From NCBI RefSeq assembly GCF_016793825.1, contig NZ_JAEULM010000033.1, positions 1 to 64,000 on the forward strand: a DNA stretch of 64,000 nucleotides. The letters run 5' to 3'. The notes below the pieces were generated by a model, which saw nothing but the letters and a program-made list of their open reading frames with translations, made no database searches and was not told the origin of the DNA. Made by a program: the position numbers and the translations under genes. Source of the stretch: Sphingopyxis sp. (lineage in GTDB: Bacteria; Pseudomonadota; Alphaproteobacteria; Sphingomonadales; Sphingomonadaceae). Below are positions 56,071 through 64,000 of this stretch, one piece after another. How positions within the stretch are numbered: position 1 is the stretch's first letter; each line of letters starts with the position of its first letter.

Positions 56071-57588
56071 ATGATGGCAGGCACGGCAAGCCCGGTGGAT
56101 CAGGACGTCCTGATCGTGGGTGCAGGCATTTCGGGCATCGGCATGGCGGTGCATCTGCAACTCTATAGCCCCGACCGCAGCTTTGGACTTGCGGAGCGCC
56201 GCGCCGACCTCGGCGGCACCTGGGACCTGTTCCGCTATCCGGGTATTCGATCGGACAGCGACATGCACACGTTGGGGTTCGTGTTCGAACCCTGGAAGCA
56301 TGAAAGATCGATCGCCGACGGCCCGTCGATCCTCGAATATCTGAACCGCATCGTCGATGAGCGCGGGATTCGCGACAAGATCCGTTTCAACAGCAAGGTG
56401 GTCGGCGCCGATTGGGACAGCGCCGCGGCGCGCTGGACCGTGACGATGGAGGATGACGCCGGCGCCACGTCGACCACGACCGCGCGCTGGCTTTATCTCG
56501 GCTCTGGCTATTATGATTATGACGAGCCGTTCGACGCTCAGTTCGCCGGGCGAGAGGATTTCCAGGGACAGATCATCCATCCCCAATTCTGGCCGAAGGA
56601 TCTGGATTATTCGGGCAAGAAGGTCGTCGTGATCGGATCGGGCGCCACCGCCGTCACGATCGTCCCCTCGATGGCCGACAAGGCCGCGCACGTCACGATG
56701 CTGCAACGCACCCCGACCTGGTATGCGATCCGGCCCGCCAAGGACGGCCTCGCCAATTTCATGCGCAAGGTCCTGCCCGAAGAACTCGCCTATCGGATCA
56801 CGCGCTTCAAGAATGTGAAGATGCAGGACATCGTCTTCAAGAAGGCGCGCGACAAGCCGCACAAGGTGCGGGAATTCCTGACAAAGCAGATCAAGAAGAA
56901 TCTCGGCGACCGCTACGATGCCGAAGCCTTCACGCCGCCGTACAATCCGTGGGAACAGCGGCTCTGCCTGGTTCCCGACGCGGATTTCTTCGAGGCGATG
57001 AAGGCCGACAAGGCTTCGGTCGTCACCGACCATATCGAACGCTTCGACGCGAGCGGCATCCAGCTCAAATCGGGCAAGCATCTCGACGCCGATATCATCG
57101 TCACGGCGACCGGCCTGAAGCTTGCGGTGGCCGGCAAGATTCCGGTGCGGGTCGATGGCGAGACGATCGATTGGAGCCAGCATTTCTATTACAAGGCGTG
57201 CATGTTCTCGAACGTGCCGAACTTCTCGGCCGTGTTCGGCTATTTGAACGCGAGCTGGACGCTGCGTGCCGACATCGTTGCCGAATATGTCTGCCGTGTG
57301 CTGAACCACATGAAGCAGACGGGCACCGAAATCGCGAACCCCGTCCTTGCCGATCCGACAAGCCTGACCGAAGAGAATATCTTCGACTTCTCGTCGGGTT
57401 ATATCCAGCGGTCACTGCACATCATGCCGAAAAACGCCGACCGGCTCCCCTGGCGGCTCAACCAGAACTATATTCAGGATCGCGTCGATATGAAGACGGG
57501 CGCGATCGCCGACGGCGTGCTGACCTTCTCCAACGCCGGAGCGACCGCAAAGACCGCGCCGGCCGCGGAACTCGAAGCGGCGGAATAA
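56071..57588 (+). CDS. flavin-containing monooxygenase, Baeyer-Villiger type
   Basis: 505 aa. FAD site VGAGISGIG (17-25), the type I BVMO/FMO fingerprint FQGQIIHPQFWP (164-175) and NADPH site VIGSGATA (188-195). Such enzymes use NADPH and O2 to oxidise ketones to esters or S/N centres. No ester hydrolase or alcohol dehydrogenase sits beside it, so the substrate is open. GGGAG five bases before the ATG at 56071. Divergent from the Nudix-DUF47 gene. Confidence 0.93.
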   Translation: MMAGTASPVDQDVLIVGAGISGIGMAVHLQLYSPDRSFGLAERRADLGGTWDLFRYPGIRSDSDMHTLGFVFEPWKHERSIADGPSILEYLNRIVDERGIRDKIRFNSKVVGADWDSAAARWTVTMEDDAGATSTTTARWLYLGSGYYDYDEPFDAQFAGREDFQGQIIHPQFWPKDLDYSGKKVVVIGSGATAVTIVPSMADKAAHVTMLQRTPTWYAIRPAKDGLANFMRKVLPEELAYRITRFKNVKMQDIVFKKARDKPHKVREFLTKQIKKNLGDRYDAEAFTPPYNPWEQRLCLVPDADFFEAMKADKASVVTDHIERFDASGIQLKSGKHLDADIIVTATGLKLAVAGKIPVRVDGETIDWSQHFYYKACMFSNVPNFSAVFGYLNASWTLRADIVAEYVCRVLNHMKQTGTEIANPVLADPTSLTEENIFDFSSGYIQRSLHIMPKNADRLPWRLNQNYIQDRVDMKTGAIADGVLTFSNAGATAKTAPAAELEAAE

Positions 57589-57600
57589 CAGACCCTCGTC

Positions 57601-57641
57601 CGGGATGCCTTCCCCATTCAATTTATGGGAAGGACGTCCCG
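57601..57641. terminator. hairpin between the convergent monooxygenase and DUF3298 genes
   Basis: CGGGA(TG)CCTTCCC faces GGGAAGG(ACG)TCCCG around an AT-rich loop. No T-run; it overlaps the last codons of the DUF3298 gene. Probably a shared transcript end. Confidence 0.4.
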
Positions 57642-58451
57642 CGCGAATTCGGGTTTGACCGCGTCCACCAGCTTTGCCGTCATCGGCACATTGATCTTGT
57701 AACTTCCCTCGGCATAGGGGCCGATCTCATAGGGCGCGATCGCGATCGTCATCCTGTCAATGTGCCGACCATCCGACGAACCGAGCCACACCGTCTGCGC
57801 CGAAGCCGCCGGACACGCGGCAAAGGCGCCTCCCGCAGACGCATCGGCCGCGCCGGACGACATGATCCCCTTCGCCGCTTTCGCCTGCCTGATACGCGCG
57901 CAGAAATCGTCCGCTATTGCAACATCGAACGTCTCAGGGCTGGTAAAAAGGTCAAGCGGCTTCAACATGCGGCGCTTGCCGCGATCCCACAGCAACGTGT
58001 CGAAGCCCTCCATTCCATGCGCGCCGCCCATATAGGTTTCGATCTCCGCCGAGAGGCTGAGGAAGCGCGGCGTATTCGTGACGCGCAGCCACGTCTGCAA
58101 ATGGCTGTGGGCGCGATAGGGAAAGCCCTCCTTTTCCGAGGCGGCCTTGTCACGCCCGGCCGCCGCGATGAGCGCTTCGCGCTTCACCTGTCGATCGGTG
58201 TCCAGAAAGCGCGCCAGTTCGGGTATTCGCGCCGCATCCTTTGGATAAGCATAGGCGAAATCGATCAGATCGTTCCGTTCCCTGACATCCGACGCCGGCG
58301 CGCCCTTTGCCAGAACGTCCGCCACGCCACCGGGCGGAGCGCCCGGAACCGCGGAGGCGGCGGCCTTCTCGGCCTTCGTCGGTCGATTGTCGGTGCAGCC
58401 CGCGGCGAGCAGCGTCGCGGGAAGAATTGCAGCCATGGTTCGGTACGTCAT
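57618..58451 (-). CDS. DUF3298-containing lipoprotein
   Basis: 277 aa. Lipobox LLAAGC near residue 20, a low-complexity linker, then an N-terminal DUF4163-like part (AEIETYMGGAHG) and the C-terminal DUF3298 domain (FARYEIG..., IAPYEIGPYAEGSYKINVP). RsiV-like anti-sigma factors and other envelope proteins share these domains; no sigma factor is next to it. Start at 58451; longer upstream frame overlaps pepA-like gene's promoter. Confidence 0.8.
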   Translation of the reverse strand: MTYRTMAAILPATLLAAGCTDNRPTKAEKAAASAVPGAPPGGVADVLAKGAPASDVRERNDLIDFAYAYPKDAARIPELARFLDTDRQVKREALIAAAGRDKAASEKEGFPYRAHSHLQTWLRVTNTPRFLSLSAEIETYMGGAHGMEGFDTLLWDRGKRRMLKPLDLFTSPETFDVAIADDFCARIRQAKAAKGIMSSGAADASAGGAFAACPAASAQTVWLGSSDGRHIDRMTIAIAPYEIGPYAEGSYKINVPMTAKLVDAVKPEFARDVLPIN

Positions 58452-58505
58452 GCCTGAATAACGCGGGGAATCGACAAAATATCCCGACACGCCTAGCACC
58501 TCGGC

Positions 58506-59918
58506 ATGACCGACTATTCCGACCTCGTCCAACCCGACAAGGGGCAGGACGCTCGCACCATCCATCTCGTTGACAAGAAGAGCTATGACGGGTGGCTGAA
58601 AGGCCGCAGCGCGCGCGAACGCGCGCATCTTGCAGCAGTCGGTTTCAAGCCCGACGCCTTTGTCCACGCAATACTGCCCGGAGACGATCCCGAACGCTGG
58701 GCGATCGTCACCACGGTGGCCGACGTGAACAGCCTGTCGGCCTGGTGCCTAGCCAAGCTTGCGCAGATCCTTCCCGAGGGGCGCTATCGCCTCGAGGGAC
58801 AGCAACCCGGTAAGGCGTTGTTCGGCTGGCTGAGTGCGCAATATCGTTTCGACACCTATAAATCCAATCCGCCGGTCAAGGGCGGGCGCGTGCTGCTTAC
58901 GAGCGACGTCGGCGCAATAGGGCCGACCGTTGCCGAAATGCGCGCGGTCGCGCTGGTTCGCGATCTCGTCAACACGCCGGCCGCCGACATGGGACCGGCG
59001 GCGATCGAAAAGGTGGCGGAACGGATCGCCAAGGCGCATGGCGGCAAGCTGACGGTTACGAAGGGCGAAGCGCTTGAACAGGGCTATCCGATGATCCACG
59101 CGGTCGGACGCGCCGCGGCCAAACATCATGCCCCTCGGCTGATCGAGATCGAATGGGGCAAGGACGGTCACCCCCGCGTCGCGCTGGTCGGCAAAGGGAT
59201 CAGCTTTGACAGCGGCGGCCTCGACATCAAGCCGGCGTCGGGCATGCGATTGATGAAAAAGGATATGGGCGGCGCCGCCCATGTCCTCGCGCTTGCCGAA
59301 CTGATCATGGCAAGCGGGATGCCTGTGCGCCTTCACTGCCTCGTCGCGTCGGCCGAAAATGCGATCTCCGGCGATGCCTTCCGGCCCGGCGACGTGCTGA
59401 AGAGCCGAAAGGGTCTGACCGTCGAAATTGGCAACACGGATGCCGAAGGGCGCCTCGTCCTGGGCGACGCGCTCACCAAGGCGAGCGAGGCCGAGCCCGA
59501 ACTCATCGTCGATTTCGCGACGTTGACGGGCGCAGCGCGCGTCGCGCTGGGCCCCGATCTCCCCGCTCTTTATTCCAACGACGACGATCTGGCGTCCGAC
59601 CTGCTGGCAGGCGGCATCGACCGCGACGACCCGCTGTGGCGAATGCCGTTGTGGGATGGCTATGCCGAGTTGCTCGAAACCGACATAGCCGACCTCGGCA
59701 ACGCGGGAACCTCCTCCTTCGCAGGATCGATTACCGCTGCGCTGTTTCTGAAGCGCTTCGTCCCCGACGGTACGGCCTGGGCGCATTTCGACACTTTCGC
59801 TTGGCGCCCGTCGGCAAAGCACGGACGGCCGAAAGGCGGCGCGGCGCTGGGCCTGCGCGCCGCATGGGCTATGCTGCAGATGCGATATGACCGCCGCAAG
59901 AAGGGTGAACGTCCTTGA
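58506..59918 (+). CDS. leucyl aminopeptidase family protein (M17)
   Basis: 470 aa. Two-zinc M17 peptidase: VGKGISFDSGGLDIKP (split), MKKDMGGAAHVLALAELIM (split), and the signature NTDAEGRLVLGDAL, with all metal ligands (Lys, Asp, Asp, Asp, Glu). Cytoplasmic peptide turnover. The N-terminal domain is somewhat shorter than PepA and closer to PepB-like forms. 75 bases before the NlpC/P60 gene. Confidence 0.94.
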   Translation: MTDYSDLVQPDKGQDARTIHLVDKKSYDGWLKGRSARERAHLAAVGFKPDAFVHAILPGDDPERWAIVTTVADVNSLSAWCLAKLAQILPEGRYRLEGQQPGKALFGWLSAQYRFDTYKSNPPVKGGRVLLTSDVGAIGPTVAEMRAVALVRDLVNTPAADMGPAAIEKVAERIAKAHGGKLTVTKGEALEQGYPMIHAVGRAAAKHHAPRLIEIEWGKDGHPRVALVGKGISFDSGGLDIKPASGMRLMKKDMGGAAHVLALAELIMASGMPVRLHCLVASAENAISGDAFRPGDVLKSRKGLTVEIGNTDAEGRLVLGDALTKASEAEPELIVDFATLTGAARVALGPDLPALYSNDDDLASDLLAGGIDRDDPLWRMPLWDGYAELLETDIADLGNAGTSSFAGSITAALFLKRFVPDGTAWAHFDTFAWRPSAKHGRPKGGAALGLRAAWAMLQMRYDRRKKGERP

Positions 59919-59993
59919 TAAAGCGGGGGGCGCTGGTCTAATGCGCCGCGATTGTCCGCGAGGCGCGGAAAAAGGCATATTACAGGACGGCAA

Positions 59994-60938
59994 GTGACAG
60001 CGAACAGCGGCGAAGATTCAGCGGCCAACCGCGTACGGATGGGACGCCCCGGCGTTGCCGGACAGGGCCGCGACCGCTTCGGCCTAACCGGCACGTCGCA
60101 GGCCTTCGATCCGCGCGTCGTGGCGATCCGTCCGGACCTGGCCGATATCGCCGTCGCGGGGACGCATTTCGCCCCCCACTATGCCGCGCCGATGATGATG
60201 AGCGGCGTTCTTCCTGCCGCCGTCATCCGCGCGGCGCCATCGCTGGATGCCGAACAGACGAGCGAACTGCTTTTCGGCGAAGGGTTTGCCCTGCTCGACC
60301 TGACCGGCGGCTGGGCGTGGGGTTACAGCCTTGCCGACCATTATGTCGGCTATCTCGCGGCCGACGCACTGGGTGCACCGATCGCGCCCACACACCGTGT
60401 CGAAATGATCGAGGCGATGCTTCATTCGGCACCCGACGCGGCGAGCGGCGGGCCGGCAGTCCTCCCGCTCGGCGCGCTGGTGATGGGTGAACCTGAGGGC
60501 GAATGGCTCAAGACGGCGCACGGCTATCTACCGCTTGCCGCTCTGGTCGAGGTCGGGACGGAGCATGACGACCCCACCGCGATGGCCGAACACATGGTCG
60601 GCACGCCGTATCTGTGGGGCGGTCGGACCGCGAAGGGCATCGATTGTTCGGGTCTCGTCCAGCTTGCCTGGGCTTCCGCCGGGGTTCACCTTCCGCGCGA
60701 CAGCGACCTCCAGCTCGCGAGCCTGGGAAACGACAAGGATGTCGCTCCCACCGAGTTGGCGCGCGGCGATCTCGTCTTTTTCCCCGGCCACGTCGGGATC
60801 ATGACCGATCACGACAGGATCGTCCACGCCAGCCGCCAGTGGATGGAAGTGCGCGTCGAACCGCTCGCCGACATTGCGAAGCGCTCGATGGCGAAGGGAC
60901 ATGATGTTCCGATCAGCGGCTACAAGCGGCTGCGATAA
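59994..60938 (+). CDS. NlpC/P60 family cysteine peptidase with SH3-like N-terminal part
   Basis: 314 aa. Catalytic Cys218 in GIDCSGLVQ, His266 in PGHVGIMTD and a later polar residue in HAS, the C40 triad. The N-terminal 190 residues contain two bacterial SH3-like wall-binding units (GGWAWGYSLADHYVGY, EGEWLKTAHGYLP). Cleaves D-Glu-meso-DAP type bonds in murein peptides. No signal peptide is visible. Start GTG 59994 with AGGA six bases upstream. Four bases before argC. Confidence 0.9.
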   Translation: MTANSGEDSAANRVRMGRPGVAGQGRDRFGLTGTSQAFDPRVVAIRPDLADIAVAGTHFAPHYAAPMMMSGVLPAAVIRAAPSLDAEQTSELLFGEGFALLDLTGGWAWGYSLADHYVGYLAADALGAPIAPTHRVEMIEAMLHSAPDAASGGPAVLPLGALVMGEPEGEWLKTAHGYLPLAALVEVGTEHDDPTAMAEHMVGTPYLWGGRTAKGIDCSGLVQLAWASAGVHLPRDSDLQLASLGNDKDVAPTELARGDLVFFPGHVGIMTDHDRIVHASRQWMEVRVEPLADIAKRSMAKGHDVPISGYKRLR

Positions 60939-60941
60939 ATC

Positions 60942-61862
60942 ATGGCGCAAACGGTCTTTATCGACGGCGCGGCGGGTACGACGGGCCTGGAAATCGCCGA
61001 ACGGCTTGCGGGACGGAGCGAGTTTTCGCTGATCGCCCTGCCCGATGCCGAGCGCAAGGACGCCGCGCGGCGGAGCGAAGCCCTGAATGGGGCCGATTTC
61101 GTCATTCTCTGCCTACCCGATGCCGCGGCGATCGAGGCGGTGGCGATGGTGAACAACCCGGCGGTGCGGATCATCGACGCATCGACCGCGCACCGCGTCG
61201 CGCCCGGCTGGGCCTATGGCTTTCCCGAGCTCAGCGCTGCGCAGCGGGGGGCCATCGCGACGTCCAAGCGTGTCAGCAATCCGGGTTGCTACCCCACGGG
61301 CTTTCTCGCTCTCGTCGCACCGCTGGTCGCCGCCGGCCTGGTGGGTCGCGACGCGCGGCTCAGCGTCAACGCGGTGTCGGGATATTCCGGTGGCGGCAAG
61401 GAGCTGATCGCGCGCTTTGAGGCGGACGATGACGTCGGTTTTCGCAGCTATGGTCTGAACCTCGCGCACAAGCACGTCCCGGAGATGCAGCGGGGAGCCG
61501 GGCTGGACCATGCGCCGCTTTTTGCCCCCGCGGTCGTTCCGGTCTATCGCGGCATGCTGGTCGAAGTGCCCCTGAGCTTTGACACGTCCATGTCCGACGC
61601 GGTCCATGACGCGCTTGCGGAGCATTTTCGGGAATCGTCGCTGATCAGCGTTCGGCGCGCCGGCGACGAAAGCGAATTGCTGCTCCGCAAAAGCGACGAC
61701 GCGACCGACCGGATCGAGCTGATGCTTTATGCAAGCCCCGACGGCACCCAGCTTCGCCTCGTCGCGCGGCTGGACAATCTGGGCAAGGGAGCAAGCGGCG
61801 CCTGCGTACAGAACCTCAACCTGATGGCTGGCCTCGCCGAAACGACGGGGCTCCGGCTCTGA
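60942..61862 (+). CDS. argC: N-acetyl-gamma-glutamyl-phosphate reductase (short type)
   Basis: Third step of arginine synthesis. 306 aa, the shorter type 2 form. NADP-binding IDGAAGTTGLEIAERL, catalytic Cys116 in SNPGCYPTG, His in HKHVPEMQRG and GYSGGGKELI. Adjacent genes are not for arginine synthesis, so the pathway is dispersed. Confidence 0.96.
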   Translation: MAQTVFIDGAAGTTGLEIAERLAGRSEFSLIALPDAERKDAARRSEALNGADFVILCLPDAAAIEAVAMVNNPAVRIIDASTAHRVAPGWAYGFPELSAAQRGAIATSKRVSNPGCYPTGFLALVAPLVAAGLVGRDARLSVNAVSGYSGGGKELIARFEADDDVGFRSYGLNLAHKHVPEMQRGAGLDHAPLFAPAVVPVYRGMLVEVPLSFDTSMSDAVHDALAEHFRESSLISVRRAGDESELLLRKSDDATDRIELMLYASPDGTQLRLVARLDNLGKGASGACVQNLNLMAGLAETTGLRL

Positions 61863-61865
61863 CGA

Positions 61866-62081
61866 TTAGTGGACGGTGTCGAGGGCGACGTCGATCGACA
61901 GATAGGTAATCAGCCGCTCGATCTGACGCCAGCGCGCGAAATGAACGTGGTTTCCCAGCACCCGATATTGCTCCGCACGAGCCGCCGCGGCGAACCCCGC
62001 TTCTTCGCCATGCTCTCGGATCATCGCATGCGCATCGTCGACCGCGCCACGGTCGGCAAGATAAGGTGCTGGCAGTTGCAT
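61866..62081 (-). CDS. small protein resembling DUF6961
   Basis: 71 aa: DDAHAMIREHGEEAGFAAAA then RWRQIERLITYL. The HG...A...W..I pattern resembles the short DUF6961 proteins of sphingomonads, of unknown function. GGGGA four to five bases before the ATG. Convergent with argC. Confidence 0.6.
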   Translation of the reverse strand: MQLPAPYLADRGAVDDAHAMIREHGEEAGFAAAARAEQYRVLGNHVHFARWRQIERLITYLSIDVALDTVH

Positions 62082-62252
62082 GATGTCCCCGGCCCGTTGC
62101 GTCGAAAGCCGCTCTAAAGACAGCGCATCACCGCCCCGTTCCCAACCGTAATGAACAAGCGGGTAAGGTTAATCGTCGGCGTTCGCGCGTTAACCATGGA
62201 CGGGGCGAATCGTCCATTTGCAGCCGTCGCATCGCCGTGTAAGACTGCTCCC

Positions 62253-63593
62253 ATGCGCAAAATCCTGAAATATACCGGCATCGCCCTCCTCGTTCTGATC
62301 GTCGTGGGCGGGATCGCTCTTTATGTATTGTCGCGCCCCGACGTGGCGCGCTTCTCGACTGCCGAACTCAGCGGCCGCGTGCCGGTGATGGCGTCGCAGA
62401 AATCAGAGAGCATCCCGACGATGAACGTCCCCGAGGCGACGAGCTGGCCCGCAGGGCAGGCGCCGCGTGCGGCCGCGGGGCTGGGCGTCAGCCGCTTCGC
62501 AGAAGGACTGGATCATCCGCGCTCGATGCTCGTCCTGCCGAACGGCGACATCCTTGTTGCCGAGGCCCAGAGCCCGCCGCGCGACACATCAGGCATCGAG
62601 GGCAAGGTGATGGGCAGCCTGATGAGCAAGGCAGGTGCCGGGGGCAAGTCGGCCAACCGGATAACGTTGCTTCGCGATGCTGACGGCGACGGCAAGGCCG
62701 AGGTCAAGACCGCCTATATCACTGGCCTCAACTCGCCCTATGGCATGGCGCTGGTCGGCAAGACGCTTTATGTCGCGAACACCGATGCGATCCTTGCTTT
62801 CCCTTATGTGGAGAGCGAGACGAGGATGAGCGGCAAGGCCACCAAGCTGGTCGACCTGCCCGCAAAGGGCACCAACCGCCACTGGACGAAGAGCCTCGCG
62901 GCAGCGCCCAACGGATGGCTTTATGTGGGCGTCGGCGCCGATTCGAACATCGGCGAAAAAGGCATGGGCAACGAGACCCGGCGCGCCAGCGTCCTCGAAG
63001 TGCGTCCCGAGAACAAATATATCCGCACCTTCGCCGCCGGCATCCGCAATCCCGTCGGCCTCGCCTTCTATCCCGGCAGTGACCAGTTGTGGACCGTCGT
63101 CAACGAACGCGACATGCTCGGGAGCGACCTGGTTCCCGACTATCTGACCAACGTCGATGAAGGCGATTTCTATGGCTGGCCCTGGTATTATTGGGGCGGA
63201 TTCATCGACCCGCGCGTACCGCCGGAGGACGAGGACCGCCGCCAATATGTTAAGCGCCCCGACTATGGGCTCGGTGCACACGTCGCACCGCTGGGTTTCA
63301 CCTTTACCGACAAGCTTGATCTTGGCGAGCGTTGGGCGAACGGCGCGCTCATCGCGCTGCACGGGTCGTGGAACCGGGAACCGGTCGCCGGCTATGACGT
63401 GGTGTTCGTCAAATTCGGTGCCAATGGTCGCCCGATCGATGCCCTGCCCGTCACGTTCCTCGACCAGTTCCTCGCCAAGGACGGCAAGACGACGCGCGGT
63501 CGCCCTGCGGACGTCAAGGTCGCGAAGGATGGTAGCGCGTTGATTGCCGACGACACCGGCGGCGTGATCTGGCGGGTATCGAAAGCCGGCTGA
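62253..63593 (+). CDS. PQQ-dependent sugar (glucose/sorbosone-type) dehydrogenase, membrane-anchored
   Basis: 446 aa. One N-terminal membrane segment (about 8-28) then a beta-propeller of the glucose/sorbosone dehydrogenase family: DHPRSMLVLPNGDILVAE, the active-site region NRHWTKSLAAAPNGWLYVGVG (split), ASVLEVRP, GIRNPVGLAFYPGS, DFYGWPWYY. Uses PQQ to oxidise aldoses or related alcohols in the periplasm, if PQQ is available; no pqq genes here. The 62253 ATG gives a clean signal anchor; 62151 is too long. Confidence 0.87.
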   Translation: MRKILKYTGIALLVLIVVGGIALYVLSRPDVARFSTAELSGRVPVMASQKSESIPTMNVPEATSWPAGQAPRAAAGLGVSRFAEGLDHPRSMLVLPNGDILVAEAQSPPRDTSGIEGKVMGSLMSKAGAGGKSANRITLLRDADGDGKAEVKTAYITGLNSPYGMALVGKTLYVANTDAILAFPYVESETRMSGKATKLVDLPAKGTNRHWTKSLAAAPNGWLYVGVGADSNIGEKGMGNETRRASVLEVRPENKYIRTFAAGIRNPVGLAFYPGSDQLWTVVNERDMLGSDLVPDYLTNVDEGDFYGWPWYYWGGFIDPRVPPEDEDRRQYVKRPDYGLGAHVAPLGFTFTDKLDLGERWANGALIALHGSWNREPVAGYDVVFVKFGANGRPIDALPVTFLDQFLAKDGKTTRGRPADVKVAKDGSALIADDTGGVIWRVSKAG

Positions 63594-63599
63594 TCCGCG

Positions 63600-63989
63600 T
63601 CAGTCGGTCAGTTCGGCTTCGACGATCTTGTAGATTTTGGCGGTTTCACCAAGATCGACGCCATATTGTTTCCAGCCTTCGAGGCAGGGGCCGAACACCT
63701 TCGACAGCCGCGTATCGACGTCGCGCACCATATCGGACGTGATGATCGCGGCCGTCGGCGTCGAAGCCGGCTGGCGGCTCCGCAGCCGGCCGATGTAGAA
63801 CGCGCTCATCATGTCGAGAACCGCCGCCTGCGACGCGGTGACCGGCTCGCCATTCGGCTTCGTCGCCTTGAACGACAGCGCCGACAGGAAGCAGCGCGCA
63901 TCGGCACGGTCCTGTTCGGTAACCGTCTGCGCGCTCGCTGCGCTCGCAAGCCCGAGCGCCGCCACGGCGCTCCAAATCATTCTTTGCAT
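63600..63989 (-). CDS. exported protein of unknown function
   Basis: 129 aa with a Sec signal peptide ending ASAQ|TV. The mature part is helical with two Cys (RCFLSA near 33 and GPCLEGW near 103) that could bond. Seen as a conserved type in sphingomonads, without a known role. ATGs at 63989 and 63980 are both possible starts. The gene reaches nearly to the end of the window. Confidence 0.75.
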   Translation of the reverse strand: MQRMIWSAVAALGLASAASAQTVTEQDRADARCFLSALSFKATKPNGEPVTASQAAVLDMMSAFYIGRLRSRQPASTPTAAIITSDMVRDVDTRLSKVFGPCLEGWKQYGVDLGETAKIYKIVEAELTD

Positions 63990-64000
63990 CCCTATTCCCC

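Overview
The window is chromosomal DNA from a high-GC alphaproteobacterium of the order Sphingomonadales, most likely a Sphingopyxis-like organism. The evidence is gene content and order: acpP-fabF-mltG, an rsmI/yraN locus divergent from an LpoA-like lipoprotein, hisG-hisD-nusB-thiL-hppA, recR/fmt-truA, serS-surE, an RcdA (DUF1465) protein, CarD, a TonB-dependent receptor, an M17 aminopeptidase and a NRDE protein. The genus is inference; no rRNA is present. The only RNA gene I can support is an elongator tRNA-Met.

Layout. 1-2265 is accessory in character: a TonB receptor barrel without its plug, an unknown small ORF and an AT-rich stretch, all on the 3' side of tRNA-Met. 2400-6000 (minus) has a 2H-phosphoesterase broken by an amber codon, a two-gene unit (alpha/beta hydrolase and kelch-like lipoprotein) and mltG. 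6200-11000 (minus) has fabF, acpP, a serine hydrolase and a membrane TPR protein with a putative DNA-binding head. 11000-18700 has uvrB, a secreted S10 peptidase, membrane proteins, a NRDE protein and infC. 18800-26800 has lpoA-like, rsmI-yraN-gshB-dedA, xerC, hemW, rdgB and rph. 26800-33300 has a dienelactone hydrolase, hrcA-grpE, def, a frameshifted lipoprotein, recR, fmt-truA and carD.

33500-40500 is an SDR gene and then a minus-strand block hppA, thiL, nusB, hisD, hisG. 40480-44200 is a run of small regulators and poorly known proteins: DUF2332, a globin-like protein, RcdA-like, two divergent DUF465 proteins, PilZ and a DksA homologue without zinc cysteines. 44600-45900 encodes an extreme Ser/Gly-rich exported protein with a PEP-CTERM-like tail. 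46100-53600 has serS, surE, a K+ channel, DUF423, a lipase-like hydrolase, rimO and a DUF4403 lipoprotein. 53600-64000 has pit plus a Nudix-DUF47 fusion, a Baeyer-Villiger-type monooxygenase, a DUF3298 lipoprotein, an M17 peptidase, an NlpC/P60 protein, argC, a PQQ-type sugar dehydrogenase and an exported unknown protein.

Functional themes are fatty-acid synthesis and wall assembly (acpP, fabF, mltG, lpoA-like, NlpC/P60), formylmethionine handling (fmt, def), heat-shock control (hrcA, grpE), DNA maintenance (uvrB, recR, xerC), phosphate and pyrophosphate energetics (pit, Nudix-DUF47, hppA) and histidine/arginine synthesis. At least four families of dispersed intergenic palindromes punctuate gene ends. 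I see no CRISPR array, transposase, prophage or complete mobile element. The observations most worth following are the Nudix-DUF47 fusion beside Pit, the poly-Ser PEP-CTERM-like protein, a possible sRNA locus at 11.1-11.5 kb, two freshly broken genes, and the globin-like/RcdA pair with a palindromic candidate operator.
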